Assembly: GCA_017405525.1 (NCBI GenBank)
Contig: JAFRAH010000013.1
Coordinates: 1-64,000 of the forward strand
Direction of reading: 5' to 3'
DNA length: 64,000 nucleotides
Source of the DNA: Synergistaceae bacterium
GTDB taxonomy: Bacteria > Synergistota > Synergistia > Synergistales > Aminobacteriaceae
Part shown: positions 16,544 through 26,179 of the stretch, piece after piece
How the letters are laid out: each line of letters starts with the position of its first letter
How positions within the stretch are numbered: the first letter of the stretch is position 1
The notes under the pieces: model-generated
Databases searched by the model: none
Told to the model about the DNA's origin: nothing
Seen by the model: only the letters and a program-made list of their open reading frames with translations
Translations under genes and position numbers: made by a program

Positions 16544-18039
16544 TATGATATTGCCTCCTCTGCAAATTTATCCATTGCCGCCAAGCCTTCAGGAGTGCGC
16601 TTGTAGACCCCGCTGTCAGCCAGAACCTGAGCGAACACATGGCCGACCTCATCACGGAGCATCTTCCTTACTTCCTGTTCACCCTTAAGGCCGCTATGTT
16701 TTGCCCGTAATCCCTCGTACCACACTTCATGTGCCTCAAGGTCAGACGGGAGATTGTCCTTGCCTTCAAGCCACGCTGAACATATACGTTCTAGGGCACT
16801 CTTGAGCCTCGCAGGTAGCACTGCCAAGCCCATAACCTCAATCAGGCCGATATTCTCCTTCTTGATGTGGTGGACTTCAGCATGAGGGTGGAATATTCCT
16901 AGCGGGTGCTCGTTACTTGTCCTGTTGTTGCGTAGGACAAGGTCAAGCTCGTAGTCATTGCCCCGCCGCCTCGCAATGGGTGTGATTGTGTTGTGGGGTT
17001 CGCCGTCAGAATAGGCTAGTATCCCCTGTGATTCGTCAGTCCATTCACGCCACGCGGATAAAATCTTGTCGGCCATGTCAACGAGTTTTCCGGGGTTTCC
17101 TGAACGAAGCCTTATAGCTGACATTGGCCACTTGACACGTCCGGCAGTAATCTCAGGGTCTGAAGTCCTGTATTCCCTCTCGATTGGTGCAAGCTCCATA
17201 GCGAAGACGTAACGCCCTCCCTGATAGTGATCATGTGAGAGTATTGAGCCTCCTACAATGGGCAGGTCAGCATTAGAGCCCACGAAATAGTGAGGGAACT
17301 TTTCCGTGAACGCAAACAAATTCTCGAACGTCTCACGTGAAATGAGCATAGGCACATGGTTTTCGTCAAGCACTATGCAGTGTTCGTTGTAGTAGCTGTA
17401 GGGTGAATACTGGAAGAACCAGCTCCTGCCGTTAAGCTCAACGGGTACAAGCCTGATATTCTGCCTTGCGGGGTGGCCATGATGACCGTAGAAGCCCTCA
17501 TTTTCGCGGCACAATAAGCACTTTGGGTAGCCGGTTGACTTTATGGCGCGGGCTTTGGCGATGTCGCGGGGGTCTTTCTCCGGCTTGCTCATGTTTATGG
17601 TGATGTCTAGTTCTCCGTAGTCGGTTAAGGTCTTCCAGCAGATATTCTTTGCGGTGCGTTCGGAACGTATGTAGTTCGATGACACGCCCAAGTTGTAGAA
17701 GTAGTCAGTGGCCTTCACGGGGGACTCTGCCCTGAGAGCCTCGAACTCAGCGATAACGTCAGAGGGCCGGGGGGTTAATGCTCCCATAAGCTCAGTGTCG
17801 AGAAGGTCGCGCTCTGTCTCTGTGTTCTCGATGAGGTTGTTTTCTGCTGCCCAGTCGAGGATTTTCGCGAGGATTGAGTCGGGGGATGTACCGAATGTCT
17901 CAGTGATTCTCTCAAGCTCGAATGTGTGGATGCCAAGAATGCCGATGAGCGAGTTAGCCGCCCATGTCCTGTCTTCGGGGGTGATGAGCTTGTGGAATAA
18001 TGCAAACTCTATCAGCCTGTTCAATTCATGGTTGACCAT
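16543..18039 (-). CDS. galT: UDP-glucose--hexose-1-phosphate uridylyltransferase (Firmicutes-type GalT)
   Basis: A 498-residue protein of the long GalT2 class. Diagnostic pieces are GHHGHPARQNIRLVP, FFQYSPYSYYNEHCIV, GSNADLPIVGGSILSHDHYQGG and, near the end, FHPHAEVHHIKKENIGLIEVMGLAVLP. The HDH in SHDHYQGG is the equivalent of the HPH active-site region. It exchanges UMP between UDP-glucose and galactose 1-phosphate in the Leloir pathway. galK and galE are not in the window. It is the first gene of a two-gene unit with an aldose epimerase-like protein. Confidence 0.9.
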   Translation of the reverse strand: MVNHELNRLIEFALFHKLITPEDRTWAANSLIGILGIHTFELERITETFGTSPDSILAKILDWAAENNLIENTETERDLLDTELMGALTPRPSDVIAEFEALRAESPVKATDYFYNLGVSSNYIRSERTAKNICWKTLTDYGELDITINMSKPEKDPRDIAKARAIKSTGYPKCLLCRENEGFYGHHGHPARQNIRLVPVELNGRSWFFQYSPYSYYNEHCIVLDENHVPMLISRETFENLFAFTEKFPHYFVGSNADLPIVGGSILSHDHYQGGRYVFAMELAPIEREYRTSDPEITAGRVKWPMSAIRLRSGNPGKLVDMADKILSAWREWTDESQGILAYSDGEPHNTITPIARRRGNDYELDLVLRNNRTSNEHPLGIFHPHAEVHHIKKENIGLIEVMGLAVLPARLKSALERICSAWLEGKDNLPSDLEAHEVWYEGLRAKHSGLKGEQEVRKMLRDEVGHVFAQVLADSGVYKRTPEGLAAMDKFAEEAIS

Positions 18040-18108
18040 TGAGTTAGCTGTGCCTCCTTATGTGAAAAATTTTATGGGGAATTTGTTTTGTCGGTGGTAT
18101 TGTAAATC

Positions 18109-19407
18109 CTAAGAGCTTACTGTTTCAATCCCTCTTTTGAGTGAGAACATCTCATCGAGCTTCATGGGTTTTCCGAAGTAATATCCCTGAGCTTTCCCGA
18201 AACCAATGGAGCGCAAGTACTCCAGCTGTTCCTCAGTCTCCACACCCTCAGCAAGTGCCTGCATCCCCATCAGCCGGGCCATCTCAAGGTTTGAGCTGAT
18301 GATGTATTTTGCCTTCTCGGACTTGTTCACGTCAAAGCCATGAAGAAATTTCATGTCGAACTTTATCGTGTCAAAGTTATAGTCCTTCAGAACGTTCAAT
18401 GACGAATACCCCGACCCGAAATCATCCATCCACACCTGATAGCCCATTGCCCGGAACTTCTCTATCCCCAGATTGAGCACCGTAGTATCTTCCTCGTTGA
18501 TGCTCTCGGTTATCTCTATCCTCATCATTCCGCGGGGAATGTTGTTCATCATCACGGCCATCTCAACCTCACGGATTATGTCGCAGAGCTCAAAGTCGAG
18601 TCGCGACAAGTTCACCGACACCGGGACAATCGGGAGACCTCTTTCAGTCCTTGCCCTGTAGTCCCTGCATACCTTCTTGATGGCGTAAATGTCGAGCTTG
18701 TGGATTTCCCTGTACTGTTCGAGCGTGGGGATGAACTCGCCCGGAGAGATGAAGCCTCGTTCGGGGTCATTCCAGCGTGCCAGTGCCTCAGCCTCGCAGA
18801 TTTTCCCCGTTGAGAGCCTCACTATGGGCTGGTAGAGAACGGTGATGTATTCGTTCATCATTGCGCTGTCGAGGTGGTCAAGTATGTGCTGCTGGAGGGC
18901 TAATTCCCGGCTCATCCCATCGTGGAACATGCACGAGCTCACGGAATGGTTCTTGCGGATTGCGTCGCAGGCCAGCTTTGCACGGTCGCATGAGGCGCGT
19001 ATGTCCTCACCGTCTGATGGGAAATATATTCCTGCCCTGAGCCTCAAGGTTACGTTTTCGTGGAGGGAGTATAGATATTCCTGGACAACGTCAATGTTCA
19101 TCTCGACCGAAGCCCAGTCAGTCAGTATCACGAAGTTGTCGTCAGAGAAGCGGGCAAGAAGGTTGTTGCTGTATTCGTCGTGTGAGAACGTTGAGCCGAG
19201 GATTAGGGCAATCTCCTTCAGTATCTCATCGCCCCGTGTGAAGCCGAATCTCTTGTTGAACATCTTGAAGTTGTCGAGGTTGAACCAGACGACCGCAAGC
19301 CCCTTTTCGCCGGAATGCATGACAGACCCGGCGCGCTCATTGAATGCCCGGCGCGTAAGTAGCCCCGTAAGTCCGTCATGTTCCGGGAAGTTCATTCTGT
19401 CAGTCAA
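18109..19407 (-). CDS. GGDEF-EAL protein, degenerate cyclase and probably active phosphodiesterase
   Basis: A 432-residue protein with a GGDEF-like domain (about 10-155) and an EAL domain (about 175-425). The cyclase signature reads SDDNF, so synthesis of c-di-GMP is unlikely. The EAL side keeps its metal and catalytic elements: EALARW, NLSRLDFE, EITES, WMDDFGSGYSSL, and AEGVET. It should therefore hydrolyse c-di-GMP, unlike the paralogue at 1245-2912. There is no PAS or membrane part. The start is uncertain: TTG at 19407 overlaps the preceding gene by eight bases, and an ATG at 19395 is the alternative; neither has a clear ribosome site, so translation is probably coupled. Confidence 0.85.
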   Translation of the reverse strand: MTDRMNFPEHDGLTGLLTRRAFNERAGSVMHSGEKGLAVVWFNLDNFKMFNKRFGFTRGDEILKEIALILGSTFSHDEYSNNLLARFSDDNFVILTDWASVEMNIDVVQEYLYSLHENVTLRLRAGIYFPSDGEDIRASCDRAKLACDAIRKNHSVSSCMFHDGMSRELALQQHILDHLDSAMMNEYITVLYQPIVRLSTGKICEAEALARWNDPERGFISPGEFIPTLEQYREIHKLDIYAIKKVCRDYRARTERGLPIVPVSVNLSRLDFELCDIIREVEMAVMMNNIPRGMMRIEITESINEEDTTVLNLGIEKFRAMGYQVWMDDFGSGYSSLNVLKDYNFDTIKFDMKFLHGFDVNKSEKAKYIISSNLEMARLMGMQALAEGVETEEQLEYLRSIGFGKAQGYYFGKPMKLDEMFSLKRGIETVSS

Positions 19408-19825
19408 GGAACTCGAAAAGGTTTAACCCAACCTCGTCATTCATCCTGCGTTCTATCCTGCCGTCAGAGACCTCAACGATCATCTCACAGGTTGCGCTGA
19501 CCCTTGCGCTGTTTAGGTGGCCTCCGAACACATGACCCTGTGAATCTCCTGCGCTCATGTGAATGTGGGGGTAGAATTTCCCGTCCTTTGTGGTTACTGT
19601 GCCCCAGAGGCTGACGATTTCGGCGGGGAACTTGAAGTTATTGACATGGTATTTCTTCTCCTCAACGTCAAACAGTCCAACGCTGAAGTCATCCACCGCA
19701 CCTAGTGCCTTGACTTCGGCGAGGGCTATACCTTCCTTCTCACATAGTGCCTTGAGTGAGGCTAATATCTCTTCCCCCCTGTCGATACGGACAAAGTACT
19801 TGCTCCCGAAACGCCTGAACTGCAT
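19400..19825 (-). CDS. PPC (DUF296) domain protein
   Basis: A 141-residue single-domain PPC/DUF296 protein. The conserved centre PHIHMSAGDSQGHVFGGHL contains the metal-binding histidines known for this family. In plants the domain is linked to AT-hooks; bacterial stand-alone versions form trimers of unclear role and are often near regulators. The gene lies between the nucleosidase and the GGDEF-EAL gene, with 12 bases to the former and an overlap with the latter, so the three are probably co-transcribed. The function is not known. Confidence 0.8.
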   Translation of the reverse strand: MQFRRFGSKYFVRIDRGEEILASLKALCEKEGIALAEVKALGAVDDFSVGLFDVEEKKYHVNNFKFPAEIVSLWGTVTTKDGKFYPHIHMSAGDSQGHVFGGHLNSARVSATCEMIVEVSDGRIERRMNDEVGLNLFEFLD

Positions 19826-19837
19826 AATACATTCCTC

Positions 19838-20602
19838 CTAGTCTAGCGGTAAATGTTTCTCAAGAAGATATTTCGCGAACTGGCAGCTGTTGTATGCCGC
19901 AAATTTCTGGTACTGGTCTGATTTCTCCTCGTCAGCATAATCACATATTCCCTTTATGATTATTGGCGTTGGTGAAGGCGAGGAATAATTCACGGCGGCA
20001 TAAGCAACACCATATGCCTCCATGTCAAGACCTATAGTCGAGCTGAAGAGGGAGAGCACCCTCCTGTTCACAAATTCATGGTTAGCGACAACAGAAGTCC
20101 CGCAAGCCATCGGGCCGATGTGAACCTGGAACTCATTATCACTTTTTCCCTGGATGCTCCTGATTATGGACAGTACGGACTCATCAAGGGCAATTGATGC
20201 CGGGCGCGGAAGAAACCCTAAATCCCCGAAGCGTATTTCAGCCTCGTCATGACCCACGAATTTCCCGGTTGAGTAGTCCCACACAACATCAGGCACGAGA
20301 ATATCACCGTATATCTGCCCTATACCCTCGCCAATCCCTGCCGCTATCCCGCACATGATCAGGTAGCGCGGTCGGAAAGCCCCGATTACTTTCGCGCAGA
20401 GAAGAGCCGCCGCTGTCATCCCCATTACTTTCTGCTGAGCCGTTACGAGCCTGCCACGTGAAAACGAAGTCATGTAGTATTCCTGACTGTCTCTAGGAAA
20501 AATGACCTTCTCCCATCCGCTATATAGCCTGTGAACTGCGAGTGTCTCAATCTCAACGGCTGTAACTATGGCCGCCGCTGTCTGATATTTACCGTCCATC
20601 AT
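19838..20602 (-). CDS. Stand-alone nucleoside phosphorylase/MTAN-family protein
   Basis: A protein of about 254 residues with the PNP_UDP_1 fold: MCGIAAGIGE, the core region GPMACGTSVVA, the purine/ribose-binding IGLDMEAYGVAYAA and the late IIKGICDYAD motif. This variant, with DMEAYG and ICDYAD, is closer to nucleosidase domains found alone or fused to regulatory and defence proteins than to housekeeping MTA/SAH nucleosidase. The frame extends to 20650, but a -10-like TATAAT sits at 20654-20649, so I prefer the ATG at 20602 preceded by GAGG. Substrate unknown; purine nucleoside or methylthioadenosine cleavage is possible. Confidence 0.65.
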   Translation of the reverse strand: MMDGKYQTAAAIVTAVEIETLAVHRLYSGWEKVIFPRDSQEYYMTSFSRGRLVTAQQKVMGMTAAALLCAKVIGAFRPRYLIMCGIAAGIGEGIGQIYGDILVPDVVWDYSTGKFVGHDEAEIRFGDLGFLPRPASIALDESVLSIIRSIQGKSDNEFQVHIGPMACGTSVVANHEFVNRRVLSLFSSTIGLDMEAYGVAYAAVNYSSPSPTPIIIKGICDYADEEKSDQYQKFAAYNSCQFAKYLLEKHLPLD

Positions 20603-20658
20603 GGCCGTGCCTCTGTGTTGTCCTCCTGAACTCATGGTGATAGCCGACATTATACAGC

Positions 20659-20692
20659 AAAAAGACGGCCAAGCCCTCAGAGCCTGACCGTC
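20659..20692 (-). terminator. Terminator after nifJ
   Basis: On the minus strand GACGG (20692-20688) pairs with CCGTC (20668-20664), closing a longer hairpin with internal pairing, followed by TTTTT (the A run at 20659-20663). Confidence 0.7.
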
Positions 20693-20727
20693 CCGTAATG
20701 TTTCACGTTATGTTGTGTATTGCCTGC

Positions 20728-23700
20728 CTACTTTGCCGCTACAGGCTGTGCACCCATCTCAGCAAGTGCCTTGTAGGTCATGTAGCGTTCACGAGCCTCT
20801 GCTGCGTTCCTGTCGAACAGCTCATCAGCGATTGCGGGGAAGCCCCTCTTCAGTGATGAGTACCTGACTTCACCGAGCAGGAACTCCTTGTAGTCCTTCA
20901 CGAATGCCGCCTCGTCGCCGAATCCCTTGGGTTCCTTGCTGTCGAGGGTGAACGGGTTCTTGCCTGCCTCTACGTCGGGGTTGTACCTGTAGAGGTGCCA
21001 GTAACCTTTCTCGACCGCCAGCTTTGTGCGCTCCTGGGTCTTGCCCATTCCTGCCCTGATGCCGTGATTGATGCAAGGTGCGTAGGCTATGATGAGCGAC
21101 GGGCCTTTGTGTGCCTCAGCTTCCTTCAGTGCCTTCATGAGCTGGTTCTTGTCCGCTCCCATTCCTACCTGTGCTACGTAGACTGTCCCATAGGTCATGG
21201 CCATACGTCCGAGATCCTTCTTGCGGGTTCTCTTGCCGGATGCCGCGAACTGAGCGATTGCCGCTGTAGGTGTCGACTTTGAGGACTGCCCGCCGGTGTT
21301 GGAGTAGACTTCGGTATCAAGAACGAGGACGTTCACATCTTCGCCGCTGCCAAGAACGTGGTCAAGTCCGCCGTAACCAATGTCATAGCCCCAGCCGTCG
21401 CCGCCGATGATCCAGACTGACTTCTTCACGAGGTAGTCCTTGTACTCACAGAGAGTGCAGAACTCCTTCATTGCCGCCTCGCTGAACTCTGACGCGCCGC
21501 CGCAATCCTCGCAGCAGCAGAACAGCTTATCGAGGCACTCCTCAACTTTCGCCGCCGCCGCAACTGAAGCCTCGCCGTCAAGATGAGCATCAAGCCAGCC
21601 CTGGAGAACTGCCTTAACGTCCGCAGGTACTTCGTCCATCTTGATGAGGTTCTCTGCCGCTGTGGTCAGGTAGTTCACCATTACGTTGAGGGATAACTTC
21701 ATGCCCATTCCGTACTCTGCCGCATCCTCAAAGAGTGAGTTGCCCCATGCAGGACCATGACCGTTTGCGTCTGTCGTGTAGGGCATTGACGGAGCAGAGC
21801 CGCCCCAAATCGACGAGCACCCTGTAGCGTTGGCCACGATCATCCTTGAGCCGAAAAGCTGTGTGATGAGCTTCGCGTAAGGTGTCTCGCCACAGCCTGC
21901 ACATGCACCGGAGAACTCGAACAGCGGCCTCTGGAACTGTGAGCCCTGTACCGTGAACTTGTCGCCAGCGTCTGACTTGTCCGCAACATTCTCGAACGCG
22001 AACGTCCAGCGGTCAATCTCTGCTGTCTGCGTTGCCATGGGCTTCATCTCAAGAGCCTTCACCGGGCAGATGTCCGCGCAGTTCCCGCAGCCCAAGCAGT
22101 CGAGCGTGTCAACCTGCATCTTGTACTTGTAGCCTGCCGCCTTGAGCTTCGGTGCCTTAACGTCAACAGCTCCGAATCCTTCGGGTGCCATTGCCTGCTC
22201 TTCTGCGTTGAGGAGGAAGGGACGTATTGCCGCGTGAGGACAGACCATTGAGCACTGGTTGCACTGGATGCACTTTGCGCCGTTCCATTCGGGGACGTTC
22301 ACAGCAACGCCGCGCTTCTCGTACTTGCTCGTTCCTGCCGGGAAGTGGCCGTCCTCGTAGCCGTCAACAAATGCACTCGACGGAAGAGTGTTGCCCTTCT
22401 GCCCGTTGATCGTGTCGACCTGGTAGCTGATGAATCCGGGTATCTCGCTGGGAAGTCCGGGACGCTTCGTTGCCTTGTCCTCTGCTGTCTTCCATGCCTC
22501 TGGTACTGAAATCTCGATTATTCCCGCAAGCCCTGCATCAACAGCGGCATAGTTCATCTTCACGATGTCCTCGCCCTTTGCGCCGTATGACTTCACGATG
22601 GCTTCCTTCATGTACTTCACTGCGTCATCAATCGGAATAACCTTCGAGAGCTTGAAGAACGCTGACTGCATTATTGTGTTCGTCCTTGAGCCGAGTCCGA
22701 GCTTCTGAGCCTCGTCCACTGCGTTGATGACGAAGAACTTGCAACCCAAGCCTGCAATCTTCCTCTTGAGGCTGGCGGGTAAATGCTCCTCAAGTGCCTC
22801 AAGTGTCGTCCACTGTGTATTGAGCAGGAACGTTCCGCCTTCCTTCATGCCCTGCAGGAGGTCGTACTGGTTGACGTATTCCTGTTTGTGGCACGCTATG
22901 AAGTCTGCGTGGTCGATGAGGTAGGTTGACTTTATGGGTGATTTGCCGAAACGCAAATGCGACATTGTGATACCGCCGGACTTCTTTGAGTCATAGTCGA
23001 AGTAGCCCTGTGCGTACATGTCTGTGTGGTCGCCGATGATCTTGATGGAGTTCTTGTTTGCGCCGACAGTTCCGTCTGAGCCGAGACCCCAGAACTTGCA
23101 GCATACTGTGCCCTCAGCAGCAGCGTTGATGTGCTCGTCAGGGATTAGTGAGCTGTCATTCACGTCGTCGATTATGCCGAGCGTGAAGTCATTGCGTGGC
23201 TCAAAGAGTTTCAGGTTGTCGAAGCATACCTTGAGGTCGCTGGGTGTCGTGTCCTTTGAGCCGAGTCCGTAGCGTCCGCCCACAATCTTGGGTGCCTTCA
23301 CGTAGTCCTTGAAGAGCGCGCATACGTCCTCATAGAGCGGCCCGCCGAGTGCTCCGACTTCCTTCACGCGGTCAAGTACTGCGATTGCCTTGACGGTTCT
23401 CGGAAGTGCCCTGAAGAAATACTTGGGCGAGAACGGACGGTAAAGGTGAACTTCAACAACTCCTACCTTTTCGCCGCGTGCGTTGAGATAGTCCACTGTC
23501 TCCTCGATTGCCTGGCACACTGAGCCCATCGCAACGATTACCCTGTCAGCATCAGGAGCTCCGTAGTAGCTGAACGGATGGTACTCACGTCCGCAGATGC
23601 CCTTGATGTCCTTCATGTATCCTGCGACTATGTCAGGCACTGCATCGTAGAAGGGCTGTGATGCCTCTTTGGCCTGGAAGAATATATCGGGGTTCTGTGC

Positions 23701-24357
23701 TGTTCCCTTAGTGTAGGGTTTCTCCGGGCGCATTGAACGGTCCCTGAACGCGGCGATTGCGTCATAGTCCACGAGCTTGGCGAGGTCTGCATAGTCGAAT
23801 GCGTCAACCTTCTGGATCTCGTGTGAGGTCCTGAAGCCGTCAAAGAAGTTCAGCACTGGCACGCTCGACTTTATGGCTGTAAGGTGAGCCACTGCGGCCA
23901 TGTCGTGAGCCTCCTGGACTGAACCGCCCGCTATCATCGTGAAGCCGGTCATCCTCGTTGACATTACGTCTGAATGATCCCCGAAGATTGAGAGCGCGTG
24001 CATTGCGATTGCCCTTGCCGTTACGTGGAAGACTCCGGGAAGAAGCTCGCCTGCAATCTTGTACATGTTCGGGATCATGAGGAGAAGACCCTGTGATGCC
24101 GTGTAGGTGCTGGCCAATGCTCCCGCTGAAAGTGCACCGTGGCAGGCTCCTGCTGCTCCTGCCTCACTCTGCATCTCGGTTACTTTGACGGTGTGGCCGA
24201 AGATGTTCTTGCGTCCGTGAGCTGCCCACTCGTCAATGTGCTCAGGCATGGGTGAACTTGGCGTAATGGGGTAGATTGTAGCCATCTCGGAGAAAGCATA
24301 AGCTACGTGAGCGACTGCCTCATTTCCGTCCATCGTTTTCCAGTTGCGTTTTGCCAT
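20728..24357 (-). CDS. nifJ: Pyruvate:ferredoxin (flavodoxin) oxidoreductase
   Basis: A 1209-residue one-chain PFOR, normal length being about 1170-1200. Order: pyrimidine-binding domain I (YPITPSSPM near residue 35), transketolase C-like domain, gamma domain, a double 4Fe-4S ferredoxin domain (CIQCNQCSMVCPHAA and CLGCGNCADICPVKA, about 690-770) and the TPP/Mg-binding domain with GGDGWGYDIG and NTGGQSSKST near residue 990-1030. It oxidises pyruvate to acetyl-CoA and CO2 while reducing ferredoxin or flavodoxin, which suits an anaerobe with an Rnf complex and two flavodoxins in the same window. GGAGGG precedes the ATG. The gene is monocistronic, with its own terminator. Confidence 0.97.
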   Translation of the reverse strand: MAKRNWKTMDGNEAVAHVAYAFSEMATIYPITPSSPMPEHIDEWAAHGRKNIFGHTVKVTEMQSEAGAAGACHGALSAGALASTYTASQGLLLMIPNMYKIAGELLPGVFHVTARAIAMHALSIFGDHSDVMSTRMTGFTMIAGGSVQEAHDMAAVAHLTAIKSSVPVLNFFDGFRTSHEIQKVDAFDYADLAKLVDYDAIAAFRDRSMRPEKPYTKGTAQNPDIFFQAKEASQPFYDAVPDIVAGYMKDIKGICGREYHPFSYYGAPDADRVIVAMGSVCQAIEETVDYLNARGEKVGVVEVHLYRPFSPKYFFRALPRTVKAIAVLDRVKEVGALGGPLYEDVCALFKDYVKAPKIVGGRYGLGSKDTTPSDLKVCFDNLKLFEPRNDFTLGIIDDVNDSSLIPDEHINAAAEGTVCCKFWGLGSDGTVGANKNSIKIIGDHTDMYAQGYFDYDSKKSGGITMSHLRFGKSPIKSTYLIDHADFIACHKQEYVNQYDLLQGMKEGGTFLLNTQWTTLEALEEHLPASLKRKIAGLGCKFFVINAVDEAQKLGLGSRTNTIMQSAFFKLSKVIPIDDAVKYMKEAIVKSYGAKGEDIVKMNYAAVDAGLAGIIEISVPEAWKTAEDKATKRPGLPSEIPGFISYQVDTINGQKGNTLPSSAFVDGYEDGHFPAGTSKYEKRGVAVNVPEWNGAKCIQCNQCSMVCPHAAIRPFLLNAEEQAMAPEGFGAVDVKAPKLKAAGYKYKMQVDTLDCLGCGNCADICPVKALEMKPMATQTAEIDRWTFAFENVADKSDAGDKFTVQGSQFQRPLFEFSGACAGCGETPYAKLITQLFGSRMIVANATGCSSIWGGSAPSMPYTTDANGHGPAWGNSLFEDAAEYGMGMKLSLNVMVNYLTTAAENLIKMDEVPADVKAVLQGWLDAHLDGEASVAAAAKVEECLDKLFCCCEDCGGASEFSEAAMKEFCTLCEYKDYLVKKSVWIIGGDGWGYDIGYGGLDHVLGSGEDVNVLVLDTEVYSNTGGQSSKSTPTAAIAQFAASGKRTRKKDLGRMAMTYGTVYVAQVGMGADKNQLMKALKEAEAHKGPSLIIAYAPCINHGIRAGMGKTQERTKLAVEKGYWHLYRYNPDVEAGKNPFTLDSKEPKGFGDEAAFVKDYKEFLLGEVRYSSLKRGFPAIADELFDRNAAEARERYMTYKALAEMGAQPVAAK

Positions 24358-24522
24358 GAAAATAAAACCCTCCCTCTGGAATTTGGTACATATAGAGTTG
24401 TAATTGAGAAATAATATGCGTTGCTGAGTATTCTACTACAAACGAAAGAATAATAAAATAAAGCACTAAGCGTAAAATTTTGATAGCGCACAAAATTTTC
24501 TCACAGGAGGACAAATTCATTC

Positions 24523-26172
24523 ATGTCAAAAATTTTCAGGGCAGGAAGGTTAGTTATAGTTCTGATTTTCCTGCTTTCGTTTATTTTGCCAGCCCAAGCC
24601 TTCGAGGTCGTCAACAATAATCCGGAAGGCAACGGTTCGCTTGCTTGGGCAATCCAGCAGGCCAACCAGGGAGGCGACAGCACCATCAACATAGCTTCAT
24701 CCGTGAAGTCCATCACCTTAACCCGTGAGCTCACGATTGAGGCAAACGTTACCATCAACGGCAACGGCGTTACTGTCTCAGGGACATACTCACAGCGTCT
24801 CTTCAGGATAACGTCAGGGCAGGCAGCCTTCAACCGCATAACGTTCACGAGGGGCAGGACATCATCAGGCAACGGCGGGGCAGTTGAGGTTGACGGGACG
24901 AACGCATCAGCACGCTTCACTAACTGCACGTTCTACGGCAACGAGGCTTCAGGCTTTGGGGGTGCTGTCTGCGTAACGAGGGGAGGAGCTGACCCAAGAA
25001 CTGCCTTCACTCACTGCACGGTAACCGGGAACATGGCCAGGAATGGCGGGGGTCTTGCTGTGATTGATGGTGATATGGCTCTGTTCTCGTCTGTCGTAAC
25101 CGGGAACACCTCAAGCTCTGACATCTACAGGGAGGAATCATCAGGGACATTGTCGGGACGCTATAACGTTGCCGGGAAATTCGCGAACTATGAGCCGGAC
25201 AATACGAACTCAAAGGACATAACAGCCTCCCGTGTTCTCGTTGCTGACTCTCAGGGGCTGCCAGTTCTTGAGAGCGTGGACATGATTCAGGTTGTCAGGC
25301 TCACGGGAAAATCACCGGCAATAGACTTTGTGCCATTGAACGCCGGAAATACCCTCAGCACTGACCAGCTCGGAACGTCAAGACCTCAGCTCGCTGCCAA
25401 TGATGCAGGGGCATATGAGGCAAGACCTGTCCCCGTAACCAGTGCTGAAGTTTTCGGGGCAATATATATTCAGGCAGGGAGCACAGACGTTTTCAGCGTT
25501 GACGTAAACCCGAAAGATGCCACCCTGAACATAAGGGATTACCCGCCCGCCGGGATAACATGGAGTTCAAGCCAGCCCTCAATAATCAGCATAGACAGTT
25601 CAGGACGTGCAAGGGCTGTAGGAATTGGGGACGCAAGGATAACGGCACAGGTTCACGGCTGGGACGCTTCAGGTGAGAAGACAGAGAAGGTCGCACAGTC
25701 TCTCAGGGTCTACACCGGGGAAGAGGCGAGAATGCCCATAAGAGCCTACATAGCCAGCATTGACGCTGTCGTGATGAAGTCCGAAACCTCAAGGAGCATC
25801 AGGCCGTCCGTAACTCTCAGGATCAACAGCATCGACATAGAGGGAGCAAGGGCAGGCGTGAACTACACACTGACTGCTGATGTCTCTTCGGGCTCTGACG
25901 TTCTGGAGGGTCTCAGTGTGTCGGGCGATACAATAATTCTCATGGCCGGGAACAGGACAGGTTCATGTGATGTTCAGGCGGTGGCGGCACCAATCCCTGA
26001 AGGTCAGGCAAGCTCAGTACACTTCAGCGTGAAGGTAACTAGCTCGGACGATGGCGGCGGCGGCAGTAACGATATAGGGCGTTCAAGCGGCGGCGGAGGC
26101 TGTGCGTCAGGTGCGGCCATGCTTGGGGCAATAATGGCGGTAGTTCTTTCCGCAAAAAAACGGAAGGGGTAA
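24523..26172 (+). CDS. Secreted beta-helix protein with Synerg-CTERM-like anchor
   Basis: A 549-residue exported protein. Residues 1-26 are a signal peptide ending in PAQA. Then comes a right-handed beta-helix-like part (about 30-220) with repeats of the form TNCTFYGNEASGFGGAV and THCTVTGNMARNGGGL, and Ig/BIG2-like sequence (about 320-390, GITWSSSQPSIISIDSSGRA). The C-terminus has GGGGS and SSGGGGCASG, then a hydrophobic helix and KKRKG, the layout of the Synerg-CTERM sorting signal. It is probably displayed at the cell surface after processing at the Cys region. A strong AGGAGG lies upstream. It is transcribed divergently from nifJ. The binding target is unknown. Confidence 0.85.
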   Translation: MSKIFRAGRLVIVLIFLLSFILPAQAFEVVNNNPEGNGSLAWAIQQANQGGDSTINIASSVKSITLTRELTIEANVTINGNGVTVSGTYSQRLFRITSGQAAFNRITFTRGRTSSGNGGAVEVDGTNASARFTNCTFYGNEASGFGGAVCVTRGGADPRTAFTHCTVTGNMARNGGGLAVIDGDMALFSSVVTGNTSSSDIYREESSGTLSGRYNVAGKFANYEPDNTNSKDITASRVLVADSQGLPVLESVDMIQVVRLTGKSPAIDFVPLNAGNTLSTDQLGTSRPQLAANDAGAYEARPVPVTSAEVFGAIYIQAGSTDVFSVDVNPKDATLNIRDYPPAGITWSSSQPSIISIDSSGRARAVGIGDARITAQVHGWDASGEKTEKVAQSLRVYTGEEARMPIRAYIASIDAVVMKSETSRSIRPSVTLRINSIDIEGARAGVNYTLTADVSSGSDVLEGLSVSGDTIILMAGNRTGSCDVQAVAAPIPEGQASSVHFSVKVTSSDDGGGGSNDIGRSSGGGGCASGAAMLGAIMAVVLSAKKRKG

Positions 26173-26179
26173 AACATAA

